Source: Gemmatimonadota bacterium (GTDB lineage Bacteria; Gemmatimonadota; Gemmatimonadetes; Gemmatimonadales; Gemmatimonadaceae). From it: a stretch of 43,595 nt of DNA. Under the pieces are notes generated by a model that was given only the letters and a program-made list of their open reading frames with translations, ran no database searches and was not told the origin of the DNA. The stretch lies in contig VHBQ01000023.1 in NCBI GenBank assembly GCA_016871855.1, positions 1 to 43,595 on the forward strand, in the 5' to 3' direction. The position numbers and the translations under genes are program-made. Shown here in pieces: positions 1 through 11,275 of the stretch. The number at the start of each line of letters is the position of its first letter. Within the stretch, counting starts at the first letter, position 1.

Positions 1-158
1 CCGCGGATGACCCCGCGGAGATTCACGCCGTGCGGCATCGTACGCACCCCGTGTGGGGCGTACAGTTCCACCCGGAGTCCATCCTGACGCAGGAAGGCCG
101 ACGCCTGCTGGCGAACTTTCTGCGCCTCGCGGCATCGCGCGCGCCCGTCGCGTCGTGA
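1..158 (+). CDS. Anthranilate/aminodeoxychorismate synthase glutamine amidotransferase subunit, 3' end only
   Basis: Only the last 51 codons are present; the reading frame enters at position 3 and ends with TGA at 156-158. The fragment contains GVQFHPES followed by ILT, the C-terminal signature of class I glutamine amidotransferases of the TrpG/PabA group. The His and Glu of HPES complete the Cys-His-Glu triad that releases ammonia from glutamine for anthranilate or aminodeoxychorismate synthesis. The catalytic Cys lies outside the window. Whether it serves tryptophan, folate or both cannot be decided from this fragment. The next gene follows after 31 nt on the same strand. Confidence 0.85.
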   Translation, partial: ADDPAEIHAVRHRTHPVWGVQFHPESILTQEGRRLLANFLRLAASRAPVAS

Positions 159-189
159 ATCCCCGCCCGTCAGCATTGGGAGCCAACGC

Positions 190-1374
190 ATGACGCTTGT
201 TCGCAGACTGCTCGCGGCCCTCGCCATCACCGCCGCCGTTGCGTGCCTCGTCTTCTTCCTCGGCGTGGCGCGGTTCGTGGGCGCGCGAATGAACCAAGTG
301 GACGAAACCAAGGCCCTCGCCGTCTCCGAGCGCGCCGCGGCCCTGCACGCCACGCTGCGCGTCGCCGACCTGCACAATGACCTGCTACTGTGGGACCGGG
401 ACCCGATCACGCGACGCGGCTGGGGACACACCGACGTACCGCGCCTCGTGGAAGGCAACGTGACCCTGCAGGTCTTCTCGACCGTCACGAAGACGCCCAA
501 GGGCCAGAACTACGAGCGGAACAGCGCCGCGACCGACAACATCACCTTGCTGGCCGTCGCCTCGCGCTGGCCGCGCCGCACGTGGGACAGTCGCCTCCAG
601 CGCGCGCTGTATCAGGCGGACAAGCTGGAACACGCGGCGGGCATTTCTGAGGGGCGGCTCATCGTCGCGCACAGCGCCGAGGAACTCCGGAAGGCGCTCG
701 AGTTCCGCGCCACGACGCCGGGGATCAAGCCGGTGATCGGCGTGTTGGCCACAGAGGGCCTGCAGGCCATCGACGGCGCACTGGCCAACGTGGACACGCT
801 GTACGCCCACGGCTTCCGTATGGCGGGCCTGGCGCACTTCTTCGACAACGAGGTCGCCGGCTCGGCCCACGGCGAGGCCAAGGGGGGACTGACGGCGCTC
901 GGCCGCAGCGTCCTGGCCCGCATGGAGGCGCTCGGCATCCTCGTGGACCTCGCGCACGCCTCGCCCGAGAGCTTTGCTGAGGCGCTGGCTCTCTCGAGTC
1001 GGCCGGTTGTCGTGTCGCATACCGGCGTCCAGGCGACGTGCCCGGGCCCGCGCAACCTGACCGACGACCAACTGCGGGCCCTCGCCTCGCGCGGCGCGCT
1101 CATCGGCATCGGATTCTGGGACGGTGCGGTCTGCGACCCGTCGCCGCAGTCCATCGCGAAGGCCATCCGGCACGCGGTCAACGTGGCGGGGCTGGAGCGC
1201 GTGGCACTCGGGTCCGACTGGGACGGTGCCACCACCGTGGCTTTCGGCTCGGATCAGGTGGCGCAGGTGACGGAGGCGCTGCTGCAGGCGGGGTTCACGG
1301 AGGCGGAGATCCGGGCCGTCATGGGGGAGAACACGTTGCGTTTCCTCCTCGCCAACCTTCCCCGGGGCGGCTAA
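190..1374 (+). CDS. Membrane-anchored dipeptidase, peptidase family M19
   Basis: A 394-residue protein of the renal-dipeptidase-like M19 family, which hydrolyses dipeptides with a binuclear zinc centre. Residues about 5-30 form an N-terminal membrane anchor or uncleaved signal, so the catalytic domain should face the periplasm. Visible metal and active-site elements are H62-x-D64 (LHND), the bridging E189 (ATEG), H256 (DLAHAS), H277 (VVSHTG) and D343 (GSDWDG), plus the terminal GENTLR motif. All family ligands are therefore present. The ATG is preceded by GGGAG at suitable spacing. A sigma70 promoter follows the gene, so it is probably not co-transcribed with the Kdo operon downstream. The natural substrate is not shown by the sequence. 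Confidence 0.9.
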   Translation: MTLVRRLLAALAITAAVACLVFFLGVARFVGARMNQVDETKALAVSERAAALHATLRVADLHNDLLLWDRDPITRRGWGHTDVPRLVEGNVTLQVFSTVTKTPKGQNYERNSAATDNITLLAVASRWPRRTWDSRLQRALYQADKLEHAAGISEGRLIVAHSAEELRKALEFRATTPGIKPVIGVLATEGLQAIDGALANVDTLYAHGFRMAGLAHFFDNEVAGSAHGEAKGGLTALGRSVLARMEALGILVDLAHASPESFAEALALSSRPVVVSHTGVQATCPGPRNLTDDQLRALASRGALIGIGFWDGAVCDPSPQSIAKAIRHAVNVAGLERVALGSDWDGATTVAFGSDQVAQVTEALLQAGFTEAEIRAVMGENTLRFLLANLPRGG

Positions 1375-1422
1375 CCCCTTCCTGTACGCCGGGGCAGCGC
1401 CCGCTCTGAAGATGCCGCGTTT

Positions 1423-1451
1423 TTGACCATAGACGGTCCTGCCCATATATT
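1423..1451 (+). promoter_or_regulatory. Sigma70-type promoter of the Kdo/Lpt operon
   Basis: TTGACC at 1423-1428 and TATATT at 1446-1451 are separated by exactly 17 nt, a near-consensus -35/-10 pair in otherwise GC-rich DNA. The predicted transcription start is near 1458, about 40 nt before the TTG start of kdsB. It sits in the only sizeable gap (1375-1499) before a run of nine overlapping genes, so it should drive the whole operon. Confidence 0.75.
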
Positions 1452-1477
1452 GGGTGGCGTGATTTTTGCATCAGCGT

Positions 1478-1492
1478 CCCCGTTTCGGGGGG
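1478..1492 (+). promoter_or_regulatory. Leader hairpin overlapping the kdsB ribosome binding site
   Basis: CCCCG (1478-1482) and CGGGG (1486-1490) can pair across a TTT loop. The 3' arm is part of the G-tract that must serve as Shine-Dalgarno sequence for the TTG at 1500. The hairpin could dampen translation of kdsB; it may also be a simple consequence of the G-rich site. Confidence 0.35.
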
Positions 1493-1499
1493 GTGCCAT

Positions 1500-3922
<2,423 letters not shown>

Positions 3923-3923
3923 C

Positions 3924-4757
3924 ATGCCCGCCGCCTTCCCACGCGGCGAGTTGTTCCTCATCGCCGGCCCCTGCGTCGTCGAGTCCGACGACCTGATGCT
4001 GCGCGTGGGCGAGCATCTCGCGCGCCTCGCCGAACGCGTCCCCGGCGGCATCATCTACAAGGCCAGCTTCGACAAGGCCAATCGGTCCAACGCGGGCGCC
4101 CCTCGCGGGCCGGGAATGGAGGAGGGGCTCGCGACCCTCGACCGCGTGCGCGCGGCCACCGGCCTGCCGGTGATCACCGACGTGCACCTGCCCGAGCAGT
4201 GCGCCATCGCGGCGCTCGTCGTGGACGCGCTGCAGATCCCCGCGTTCCTGTGCCGGCAGACCGACTTGCTCGAGGCCGCGGGCCGAGCTGGCAAGCCGGT
4301 GAACATCAAGAAGGGGCAGTTCCTGCACCCCGAGGGCATGCGCGGCGCGGTATCGAAGGTGCGAGCCGCCGATCCGACCGGCGCGCGCGCCCCCGGCGAA
4401 CTCGACGTCGCAGTTACCGAGCGCGGCTCCTTCTTTGGCTACGGCGACCTCGTCGTGGACATGCGGGCCATCCCGCGTATGCGAGAGGCGTGCGACTGTC
4501 CGGTGATCTTTGACGCCACGCACTCCGTGCAGCAGCCGGGGAAGGGTGAGGGCGGCGCGTCGGGCGGCCTCCGCGCGATGATCCCCCATCTCACCCTCGC
4601 CGCCTGCGCGGCCGGTGCGGATGGCCTCTTCATGGAGACGCACCCGGACCCGGACCACGCGCCTAGCGATGGGCCGAACATGATGCCGCTGCACCAGCTC
4701 GACGAACTCATCTTCCGCGCGATCGACGTCTGGGCCGCGGCGAAAGGACGGCGCTGA
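3924..4757 (+). CDS. kdsA: 3-deoxy-8-phosphooctulonate synthase (Kdo-8-phosphate synthase), metal-dependent class
   Basis: KdsA condenses phosphoenolpyruvate with arabinose 5-phosphate to Kdo-8-phosphate. The 277-residue protein shows IAGPCVVES near the start, YKASFDKANRS, VNIKKGQF, DATHSVQ and an ETHPDPDHAPSDGP segment. C17 in GPCVVES, together with the His of DATHSVQ, the Glu of METHPDP and the Asp of SDGP, matches the four metal ligands of the metal-dependent (Aquifex-type) class; the metal-independent E. coli class has Asn at the Cys position. The ATG at 3924 follows the pyrG stop by 1 nt. The gene overlaps kdsC by TGATG. Confidence 0.95.
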   Translation: MPAAFPRGELFLIAGPCVVESDDLMLRVGEHLARLAERVPGGIIYKASFDKANRSNAGAPRGPGMEEGLATLDRVRAATGLPVITDVHLPEQCAIAALVVDALQIPAFLCRQTDLLEAAGRAGKPVNIKKGQFLHPEGMRGAVSKVRAADPTGARAPGELDVAVTERGSFFGYGDLVVDMRAIPRMREACDCPVIFDATHSVQQPGKGEGGASGGLRAMIPHLTLAACAAGADGLFMETHPDPDHAPSDGPNMMPLHQLDELIFRAIDVWAAAKGRR

Positions 4758-5326
4758 TGGCATCCCCCACGCTCGACGCGGAACTCGCGCAACGCATCGA
4801 GTTCGTCGTCTTCGACGTGGACGGCGTGCTCACCGACGGCGGCGTTTACCTCGGTGACGTCGACGGCCGGCGCATGGAGTTCAAGAAGTACGACATCCAG
4901 GACGGCCTCGGCATCCTGCTGCTCCGTTGGGCGGGCCTACGCGTGGGCATCATCACCGGGCGCGTCTCGGAGAGTGTCGCGCTGCGCGCCGCCGAGCTGA
5001 AGGTGGACGACCTCGTGCAGGACGAGCAGGCCCGCAAGCTGCCGGCACTGCGCAAGATCTGTCACAAGCACCACATCGCGCTGAGCGACGTGGCGTTCGT
5101 GGGCGACGACCTGCCCGACATCGGCGTCCTGCGCGAAGTCGGTCTTCCCGTCGCCGTGGGCAACGCCACGGAGGACGCGCTGAAGTGCGCGACGCTTCGC
5201 CTCACGCGCCCGGGCGGCGCGGGCGCCGTACGCGAGTTCTGTGAAGTGCTGCTGCGCGCGCGCGGCGAGTGGGAGGCGCTGGTCGAGCGCTACGTGCAGA
5301 GCCGGTCGGAGGGACACGTCAAGTGA
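4757..5326 (+). CDS. kdsC: Kdo-8-phosphate phosphatase (HAD family)
   Basis: KdsC removes the phosphate from Kdo-8-phosphate. The 189 residues form a short C0-type HAD phosphatase. Motif I is FDVDGVLTDGGVYL with nucleophile D20 and acid/base D22. Motif II is IITGRVSESV, with lysines at the RKLPAL segment, and motif IV is FVGDDLPDIGVL. The start ATG overlaps the kdsA stop. The extra C-terminal helix (about 160-189) is slightly longer than in E. coli KdsC. The order kdsC-kdsD is reversed relative to E. coli, but the same genes are together. Confidence 0.93.
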   Translation: MASPTLDAELAQRIEFVVFDVDGVLTDGGVYLGDVDGRRMEFKKYDIQDGLGILLLRWAGLRVGIITGRVSESVALRAAELKVDDLVQDEQARKLPALRKICHKHHIALSDVAFVGDDLPDIGVLREVGLPVAVGNATEDALKCATLRLTRPGGAGAVREFCEVLLRARGEWEALVERYVQSRSEGHVK

Positions 5327-6291
5327 CGACGGCAGCGGAGATCATCGCGCGGGGGCGGCGCGTCATCGAGCTCGAGCAGGCCGCGCTGGCCCGGACGGCG
5401 GCGCGCACCGGCCCATCGTTCGCGGCGGCGGTGGAGCGCATCGCCAGCGCGAAGGGGCGGACCATCGTCGCCGGCATTGGCAAGAGTGGGCTCATCGGTC
5501 GCAAGATCGCCGCCACGCTCACCTCTACGGGCACGCCGGCCACCTTCCTGCATCCGACCGAGAGCGTGCACGGCGACCTCGGAATCGTCGGCACCGACGA
5601 CGTCGCCATTCTCATCTCCAAGAGCGGCGAGACCGATGAGCTGCTGCCGCTGCTGGAACAGCTCAAGCGGCTTGGGGTAGGGGTCATCGCGCTCACGGGC
5701 GAGGTGGATTCGACGCTGGCGCGCGCGGCCGACGTGGCGCTCGATGCCTCGGTGGAGGAGGAGGCGTGCCCGCACGACCTCGCGCCGACCACCAGCACCA
5801 CCGTCACGCTGGCGTTGGGCGACGCGCTGGCCGTCGCCCTACTCGAGGTGAAGGGCTTCCGGCGCGAGGATTTTGCGCGTCTGCACCCGGGCGGGTCGCT
5901 GGGGCGCAAGCTCCTGACGCGGGTGCGCGATGTGATGCTTACCGACCGGCTGCCGATACTCCCGCCGACAGCGACGATGCGAGAGGCGGTGGTGCAGCTC
6001 GCCGAGCGGCGCGGCATCGTGCTGGTGGCGGATGAACGTCGGCGGCTGATGGGCCTGCTCACCACGGGCGACCTGACGCGCCTGATGGAGAAGGTGCAGG
6101 ACGTGTTCCCGGTGCGGGTGGATGGGGTGATGGTGAAGGCGCCCAAGACGGCGAGCCCCGACGAACTGGGCAGCGCGGTGGTGTACCGGATGGAGACGCA
6201 CGGCATCATGGCGATGCCCGTGCTGGCGGAGGACGGCGCGATCGTGGGCGTCGTGCACCTCCATGACCTCATGCGGGCGGGGGCGGGGTGA
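5323..6291 (+). CDS. kdsD: Arabinose-5-phosphate isomerase (SIS plus two CBS domains)
   Basis: KdsD/KpsF isomerises ribulose 5-phosphate to arabinose 5-phosphate, the first committed step to Kdo. The GTG at 5323 overlaps the kdsC stop as GTGA and yields 322 residues, close to the 328 of E. coli KdsD. The SIS domain spans about 30-175 (IVAGIGKSGLIGRKIAATL, LHPTESVHGDLG, ISKSGETDE), followed by the HPGGSLGRKL segment and two CBS domains (about 205-260 and 270-320) that usually sense ligands. With kdsA, kdsB and kdsC this completes the CMP-Kdo route within one operon. Confidence 0.95.
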   Translation: MTTAAEIIARGRRVIELEQAALARTAARTGPSFAAAVERIASAKGRTIVAGIGKSGLIGRKIAATLTSTGTPATFLHPTESVHGDLGIVGTDDVAILISKSGETDELLPLLEQLKRLGVGVIALTGEVDSTLARAADVALDASVEEEACPHDLAPTTSTTVTLALGDALAVALLEVKGFRREDFARLHPGGSLGRKLLTRVRDVMLTDRLPILPPTATMREAVVQLAERRGIVLVADERRRLMGLLTTGDLTRLMEKVQDVFPVRVDGVMVKAPKTASPDELGSAVVYRMETHGIMAMPVLAEDGAIVGVVHLHDLMRAGAG

Positions 6292-6896
6292 GGGAACGAC
6301 AGACGGTGGACGGTGGACGGTGGAGGGTGGATGGGCGCCGTCGGTGGCGGTGGCGTGTCGCCGCCTGCGCGGCGTTCCTCGCGCTCGCCGCCGCCTGCCG
6401 CGATGCGCAGCAGCCGAAGACAGGGTCCACGACCGCCGGCATCGACCCGGCGGCCGATCAGGTGGTGTTCGGATCGCGCACGCTGGTCACCGATGGCGGC
6501 CTGCGCCGCGCCGAGGTCTTCAGTGACACGGCGCTGTTCTACGATGACAACACGCGCATGGATATGCGCATCGTGCGGGCGGTTTTCTACAGTGCGAGCG
6601 GCGCCAAGGACGCGGTGATGACGTCCCGCACCGGGCAGTACCTCACGCGTGACAACGTGCTGGAGGCCCGCGGCAACGTGGTCATCAACACGATCGACGG
6701 CCGGCGGCTCCTGACCGAACACGTCAAGTACGATTCCCGCGTCAATCAGATCTCGTCGGACAGCGCCTTCGTGCTGACGGAGGAGGGGCGCGAGGCCAGC
6801 GGCGTGGGCTTCGTCTCCGACCCCGACATGAACAACCTGCGCATCCTGCGCGCGTCGCGGGCGAAGGCGCGCGACGTGAAGGTGCCGGGCACCTGA
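6288..6896 (+). CDS. lptC: LPS export ABC transporter periplasmic protein LptC-like lipoprotein
   Basis: LptC receives LPS from LptB2FG at the inner membrane and passes it to LptA. From the GTG at 6288 (GTGA overlap with kdsD) the frame gives 202 residues. An alternative GTG at 6327 yields a cleaner signal, a basic RRRWRWR stretch then a hydrophobic run ending LALAAAC, and avoids translating the repeat at 6292-6324. The LAAAC lipobox (C37 in the long numbering) suggests a lipoprotein rather than the usual TM anchor. The rest is beta-rich OstA/LptC-like sequence (RTLVTDGGLRRAEVFSDTAL, YLTRDNVLEARGNVVI). Assignment rests on this fold signature and on its position between kdsD and lptA/lptB, as in E. 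coli. Confidence 0.82.
   Translation: MRERQTVDGGRWRVDGRRRWRWRVAACAAFLALAAACRDAQQPKTGSTTAGIDPAADQVVFGSRTLVTDGGLRRAEVFSDTALFYDDNTRMDMRIVRAVFYSASGAKDAVMTSRTGQYLTRDNVLEARGNVVINTIDGRRLLTEHVKYDSRVNQISSDSAFVLTEEGREASGVGFVSDPDMNNLRILRASRAKARDVKVPGT
6292..6324 (+). repeat. 33-nt GGTGGAC-type dispersed repeat, copy 1
   Basis: The segment begins GGGAACGAC and continues with tandem GACGGTG units. It is identical except at one base to 39906-39938 in the same orientation. It lies directly after the kdsD stop and inside the first codons of the longest lptC frame, where it would encode a Gly/Arg/Trp-rich stretch. It is probably a mobile or slipped repeat rather than protein-coding sequence. Confidence 0.6.
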
Positions 6897-8320
6897 TGCG
6901 CGCGCGCTGGTGGGGGCTCGCGCTGTTGGCGCCGCTGGGTCTCGCGGCGCAGGCCCCCGCGCGCCAGCGCACCTGCAACCTCGAGTTGTACAACTTCGAC
7001 TCGACGACGACGCTCCTCATCAAGCTGCCGAGCGGCCAGTACAACGGCTACTACGGCCGTGGCGTGCGCGGCAAGTGCACCAACACCGACCAGCGGCTCG
7101 CCGGCGACTCGCTGGAGACGATGGGCGAGCAGAAGTCGTACACGATCATCGGCCGCGCGCACTACGAGGAGAAGCGGGTGCGCCTGGACGCCGACCGCAT
7201 CAATTACTATCAGCTCGACGAACGCGTGCTCGCTGAGGGGAACGTCGTGGCGGTGACCGAGAACGGCACCGTGATGCGAGGTCCGCGCGCCGAGTACTAC
7301 CGCGAGATGCCCGGGATGCGGGCGCAGTCGCGATTGGTCGCCACGGGACGTCCGGTCACCCGTCTGAGCCCCGCCGACGCCGGCGGCGGCGCGACGGACA
7401 CTGTGGAAGTCATCGCCGACCAGGTCGTGGACGTCGCCGACTCGTTGCTCTACGCCGGCGGTTCGGTGGTCATCAACCGGCCCGACCTCTCGGCGACGTC
7501 AGACAGCGCCACCATGGACAGCGGCACGGAATGGGCTCGACTGAACGGACGGCCCCGCATCGAAGGGCGAGGCGAGTCCAAGTTCACCCTCGTCGGGCGG
7601 CAGGTGGACCTCTGGTCGCGCGATCGGAAACTGACGCGCGTGCTCTCTGCCGACAGTGCCCGCGCCACGAGCGAGGACGTCACGCTGGCCTCCGACAGCA
7701 TCGACCTGCGCCTCACCGAGCAGAAGCTGTCCCGTGCCTATGCGTGGGGGGTATCGCGGGCGCGGGCGGTCGCCACGGACCGCGACATCCTGGCCGATTC
7801 GATCGACGTCGACATGCCGGGGCAGGTGTTGCGCGAGCTCCGGGCCCTGCGCAGCGCGTTCGCCAAGAGCAAGACGGACACCACCAAGTTCACCTCGACC
7901 GAGGATGACTGGCTGCGCGGCGACACCATCGTGGCCGCGTTCGACAGCGCTCGGGCGGCAGGCGATTCCGCAGCGAAGCCGCAGGTCCGAACCATCCTCG
8001 CGTCCGGCGCCGCCTCGTCGTTCTATCAAGTCGCCTCGTCCCAGGGCGCGCGCGCCGCGCCCAACCTGAACTATGTGAAGGGGCAGGCCATCACCGTGCA
8101 GTTCGGCGCCGATCGGGCGGTGCAGTCGGTGTCCGTGCGTGAGCAGGCCGCGGGCGTGTACCTCGAGCGGCTTGCCGTTGATTCGCTGTCTGCGGACAGC
8201 ACTGCGGCCGCCAAACCACCCGCCGCCAACGCCACGCAAGGTCAGCGCCCCACCGCACCGCAAGCGCCGGCGTCGCCCGGCGCGCGCACGCCACCTCCAA
8301 CGCCCGCGAAGAAACCGTGA
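6896..8320 (+). CDS. lptA: LptA/OstA-family LPS transport protein, enlarged
   Basis: LptA-type proteins form the periplasmic beta-jellyroll bridge that carries LPS from LptC to LptD. The 474-residue product starts with a signal peptide ending about LGLAAQA, then shows OstA-type strands such as [20 protein letters not shown] and [22 protein letters not shown], with more ADS/AD-initiated strands up to about residue 400. The tail (about 430-474) is Pro/Ala-rich. E. coli LptA is only 185 residues, so this protein probably carries extra jellyroll repeats. The N-terminal part with [11 protein letters not shown] and GKCTNTDQ has two cysteines that could form a disulfide. It overlaps lptC by TGATG and lptB by GTGA. 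An LptD-like N-domain origin is an alternative. Confidence 0.8.
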   Translation: MRARWWGLALLAPLGLAAQAPARQRTCNLELYNFDSTTTLLIKLPSGQYNGYYGRGVRGKCTNTDQRLAGDSLETMGEQKSYTIIGRAHYEEKRVRLDADRINYYQLDERVLAEGNVVAVTENGTVMRGPRAEYYREMPGMRAQSRLVATGRPVTRLSPADAGGGATDTVEVIADQVVDVADSLLYAGGSVVINRPDLSATSDSATMDSGTEWARLNGRPRIEGRGESKFTLVGRQVDLWSRDRKLTRVLSADSARATSEDVTLASDSIDLRLTEQKLSRAYAWGVSRARAVATDRDILADSIDVDMPGQVLRELRALRSAFAKSKTDTTKFTSTEDDWLRGDTIVAAFDSARAAGDSAAKPQVRTILASGAASSFYQVASSQGARAAPNLNYVKGQAITVQFGADRAVQSVSVREQAAGVYLERLAVDSLSADSTAAAKPPAANATQGQRPTAPQAPASPGARTPPPTPAKKP

Positions 8321-9699
8321 CGAATCCAGGCTCCGCCCCGCAGGATCCCGCTGAAGGGACCAGCGCCGACGCTTCGCGAGACGCCGCCGCGCTCGATACG
8401 CGGCGCGAAGAGGCGCGCGCCGTCGCCGAGCGGCTTGCCGGCGGCGATCGTTCGGTGGCGATGGCGTTGGGGGCGCTGATTGGCGTCGCCGATGAGCGCG
8501 GTGGCGCGGCGTTTAACGATCTGGCCGTGCGATACCGCGACGACCATCTGTCCGCGTTGCAGGCGGAAGGGCGTGACGTCGAGCGGGAGGCCGGGCGTTT
8601 GAGCCTCGACGAGGTCCGCACGCACCTCGCGAGCGTCGCACTGCCGCGCCTTGCCGATGCGGGATCGGTGACCTTCGGCGACCTCGAGGACCCGGACGTC
8701 CGGATCACGATCACCCCCGCGCTGTGGCAGTCGGTGAGCGACGGCCGCGACGTGTACACCGATGCCCTGCGCCAGACGGGCGAGCACGCCGCGCCGCGCG
8801 TGTCGGCGTCGACGATGCCGCACGTCGAGGGCCGCAGCGTCCTGCGCGCCGAGGGGCTGGTGAAGACGTACCGCCGGCGCAACGTGGTGAACAACGTTGC
8901 GCTGGAACTGCGTCAGGGTGAGATCGTCGGCCTCCTCGGACCAAATGGGGCAGGGAAGACGACCAGTTTCTACATGATCACGGGCCTCATTCCGCCCGCG
9001 GCTGGCCGCATCGTGCTCGACGGCACCGACATCACCAAGATGCCGATGTTCCGGCGCGCGCGAATGGGGATCGGCTACCTCTCGCAGGAGCCGTCCATCT
9101 TCCGGAAGCTGACGGTAGAGGAGAACATCCTCGCCATCCTTGAGGAGCTCGATCTTCCCAAGGCCGAGCGGGCGGCGCGGCTGGAAGCGCTGCTCGACGA
9201 GCTTGGGCTCAAGCACCTGCGCCACAGCAAGGCTTACCAGCTCTCTGGCGGCGAGCGCCGCCGGCTGGAGATCACGCGCGCGCTGGTCACGCAGCCGAAG
9301 TTCATGATGCTCGACGAGCCGTTCGCCGGCGTCGACCCCATTGCCGTCCACGACATCCAGATGATCGTCGCATCGTTGCGCCACCGCGGCATCGGGGTGC
9401 TGATCTCGGACCATAACGTCGAGCAGACGCTCGACATCGTGGACCGCGCGTACATCATGTTCGACGGGCAGGTGAAGGTGTCGGGTACCGTGCGCGAACT
9501 CGTCTTCGACGACACGGTCTCGCGCGTCTACCTGGGCCCGACGCTGACCGCGCGCCTGCGCGAACGCTTCCAGCGCGAACGCGGCGGCGAAGTGTCCGCC
9601 GCCGGAGCCGGCGTCGCGACGGAGCAAACCGACGCCGCGGACTTCGGCGCCGAGCCGCCGGCGCCGCCCGGCACCTCGGACGAGGCCGCGTCGCCGTGA
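8317..9699 (+). CDS. lptB: LPS export ABC transporter ATP-binding protein LptB with long N-terminal extension
   Basis: LptB powers LPS extraction from the inner membrane with LptFG. The ABC core spans about residues 170-408: Walker [10 protein letters not shown] from residue 208 (K214), signature [11 protein letters not shown], Walker [13 protein letters not shown] and H-loop LISDHNV, ending VYLGP as LptB proteins do. E. coli LptB is 241 residues; this frame gives 460, with a 166-residue, mostly helical and charged N-terminal extension that I do not recognise and a 52-residue acidic/Pro-rich tail. The GTG at 8317 overlaps the lptA stop. An internal ATG at 8815 would give a normal-sized LptB, but the upstream frame is fully open and no other start signal fits the preceding 500 nt. 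LptF/LptG are not in the window. Confidence 0.93.
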   Translation: MTNPGSAPQDPAEGTSADASRDAAALDTRREEARAVAERLAGGDRSVAMALGALIGVADERGGAAFNDLAVRYRDDHLSALQAEGRDVEREAGRLSLDEVRTHLASVALPRLADAGSVTFGDLEDPDVRITITPALWQSVSDGRDVYTDALRQTGEHAAPRVSASTMPHVEGRSVLRAEGLVKTYRRRNVVNNVALELRQGEIVGLLGPNGAGKTTSFYMITGLIPPAAGRIVLDGTDITKMPMFRRARMGIGYLSQEPSIFRKLTVEENILAILEELDLPKAERAARLEALLDELGLKHLRHSKAYQLSGGERRRLEITRALVTQPKFMMLDEPFAGVDPIAVHDIQMIVASLRHRGIGVLISDHNVEQTLDIVDRAYIMFDGQVKVSGTVRELVFDDTVSRVYLGPTLTARLRERFQRERGGEVSAAGAGVATEQTDAADFGAEPPAPPGTSDEAASP

Positions 9700-11204
9700 A
9701 AACGGGGCTGAGCCAGTCCGTCCGCCTGGGGCAGGAGCTGAAGATCAATCCTCGCCTGTACCAGGCGATGGACATGCTCACGATGCCCCTGCTGGACCTG
9801 CAGCAGCACCTCAAGCAGGAGCTGCTCGTCAATCCCTTCCTCGAACTCGTGGAAGACGATGACGAAGAGACTGGCGACAGCGAGTCCGCGGACGACTCGT
9901 CGCCCGCCGAGGGCGAGGCGTTTGAGGTGCCGCTCGAGGAAGCGGCTCCGCCGCCGGAAGCGGATCCCCGCACGCAGGAGACGGACTGGGAAGACATCCT
10001 CCTTGATGGCTTCGACGTCTCCGGCGCGCGCGAAGAAAGCGAAGAGCGTGAGTACGTCGAACCGGTGAGCGTCGCGCGGGGCGGACTTGAGGACGACCTG
10101 CGAGGCCAGCTGGCCCTGCTCAACCTGACGCCGCGTCAGCAGGTGCTGGCCGAGGAGTTCGTTGGCAACATCAATGACGACGGCTACCTCGCGTGCGGTC
10201 TCGACGAGATTCTCCGCGGCATCAACGCCGAGATCGAGCGCAGCGCGGAGGCCGCCGGTCGGGACAGCGACGCGCTGCCGTACTTCACCGCGGCCGAGGC
10301 CGAGGCGATGCTCGGCATCATTCAAGGGCTCGAACCGGCCGGCGTGGGCGCGCGCGACCTGCGGGAGTGCCTCCTGCTCCAGTTGCGGGAGCTGCCCGGC
10401 GACGTGGAGCTCCCGCGACGCATGCTCGCCGAGCACTTCGAGGAACTGGTGGCGCACAAGTGGGCAGAGATCGCGCGCAAGGTCGGAACCACGGCCGCGG
10501 TGGTGCAGGGGGCCGCCGACCAGATCGCGAGGCTCAACCCCAAGCCGGGGCTGTCTAAGAGCGACGCACATGACGGCTACGTCATCCCCGATCTCGTCGT
10601 GCAGAAGGTGGACGGGCAGTATCTCGTGTTCCTCAACGACACGAACGTCCCGCGCCTTCGCCTGAGCCGCGTGTACCAGGACCTCGCTCGCGACCGCAAG
10701 CGGTTCACGGCCGAACACAAGGAGTTCATCGCCAGCAAGCTCAACGCCGCGCAGTGGCTGATCCAGGCCATCGAACAGCGGCGGCACACGATGCTCAAGG
10801 TGATGCACTTCATCGTGGACCGGCAGCGGGACTTCTTCGAGAAGGGCGTGCAGCACCTCCGGCCGCTGACCCTGCGCGAGGTCGCCGACGTCATCGGCAT
10901 GCACGAGTCCACCGTCAGTCGCGTGACGTCGGACAAGTACGTGCAGACACCGCGCGGCGTCCTCCCGCTCAAGTACTTCTTCTCCTCCGGCATCGCCACC
11001 GCCGATGGCGAGGATATGTCGGCGCGCGGCATCAAGGACAAGATCGAGAAGCTCGTGAAGGACGAGGACCCGAAGGACCCGCTCACCGACCAGGCGATCG
11101 TGGCAATCCTCGATCAAGAGGGGATCCGCATCGCTCGGCGCACCGTGGCCAAGTACCGCGAGCAGCTTCGCGTGCTCCCGGCGCGCATGCGGAAGCGCGT
11201 GTAG
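9696..11204 (+). CDS. rpoN: RNA polymerase sigma-54 factor
   Basis: RpoN directs RNA polymerase to -24/-12 promoters and needs an AAA+ activator. The 502-residue protein has the Gln/Leu-rich region I ([33 protein letters not shown]), an acidic region II (about 50-130), core-binding and HTH regions ([29 protein letters not shown]), and the RpoN box [10 protein letters not shown] at 480-489. The GTG at 9696 overlaps the lptB stop as GTGA. The lptB-rpoN pair is conserved in many Gram-negative bacteria, but the hpf and ptsN genes that often follow are absent here. Confidence 0.97.
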   Translation: MKTGLSQSVRLGQELKINPRLYQAMDMLTMPLLDLQQHLKQELLVNPFLELVEDDDEETGDSESADDSSPAEGEAFEVPLEEAAPPPEADPRTQETDWEDILLDGFDVSGAREESEEREYVEPVSVARGGLEDDLRGQLALLNLTPRQQVLAEEFVGNINDDGYLACGLDEILRGINAEIERSAEAAGRDSDALPYFTAAEAEAMLGIIQGLEPAGVGARDLRECLLLQLRELPGDVELPRRMLAEHFEELVAHKWAEIARKVGTTAAVVQGAADQIARLNPKPGLSKSDAHDGYVIPDLVVQKVDGQYLVFLNDTNVPRLRLSRVYQDLARDRKRFTAEHKEFIASKLNAAQWLIQAIEQRRHTMLKVMHFIVDRQRDFFEKGVQHLRPLTLREVADVIGMHESTVSRVTSDKYVQTPRGVLPLKYFFSSGIATADGEDMSARGIKDKIEKLVKDEDPKDPLTDQAIVAILDQEGIRIARRTVAKYREQLRVLPARMRKRV

Positions 11205-11275
11205 TCATGCGGCGCCTCGCCCTCGACCAGCGGACCGGTTGGTCCGTGCCCGTTCCCCTGTACTGAGAGAACATC

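Noticed and set aside
5319-6722. 467-codon minus-strand frame opposite kdsD and lptC
   Set aside because: The plus strand encodes clear KdsD and LptC proteins; the antisense product is Ser/Arg-rich and featureless.
9696-11204. Sigma-54 (-24/-12) promoters controlling genes in the window
   Set aside because: I looked for TGGCAC-N5-TTGC patterns near gene starts and found no acceptable match in the intergenic gaps.
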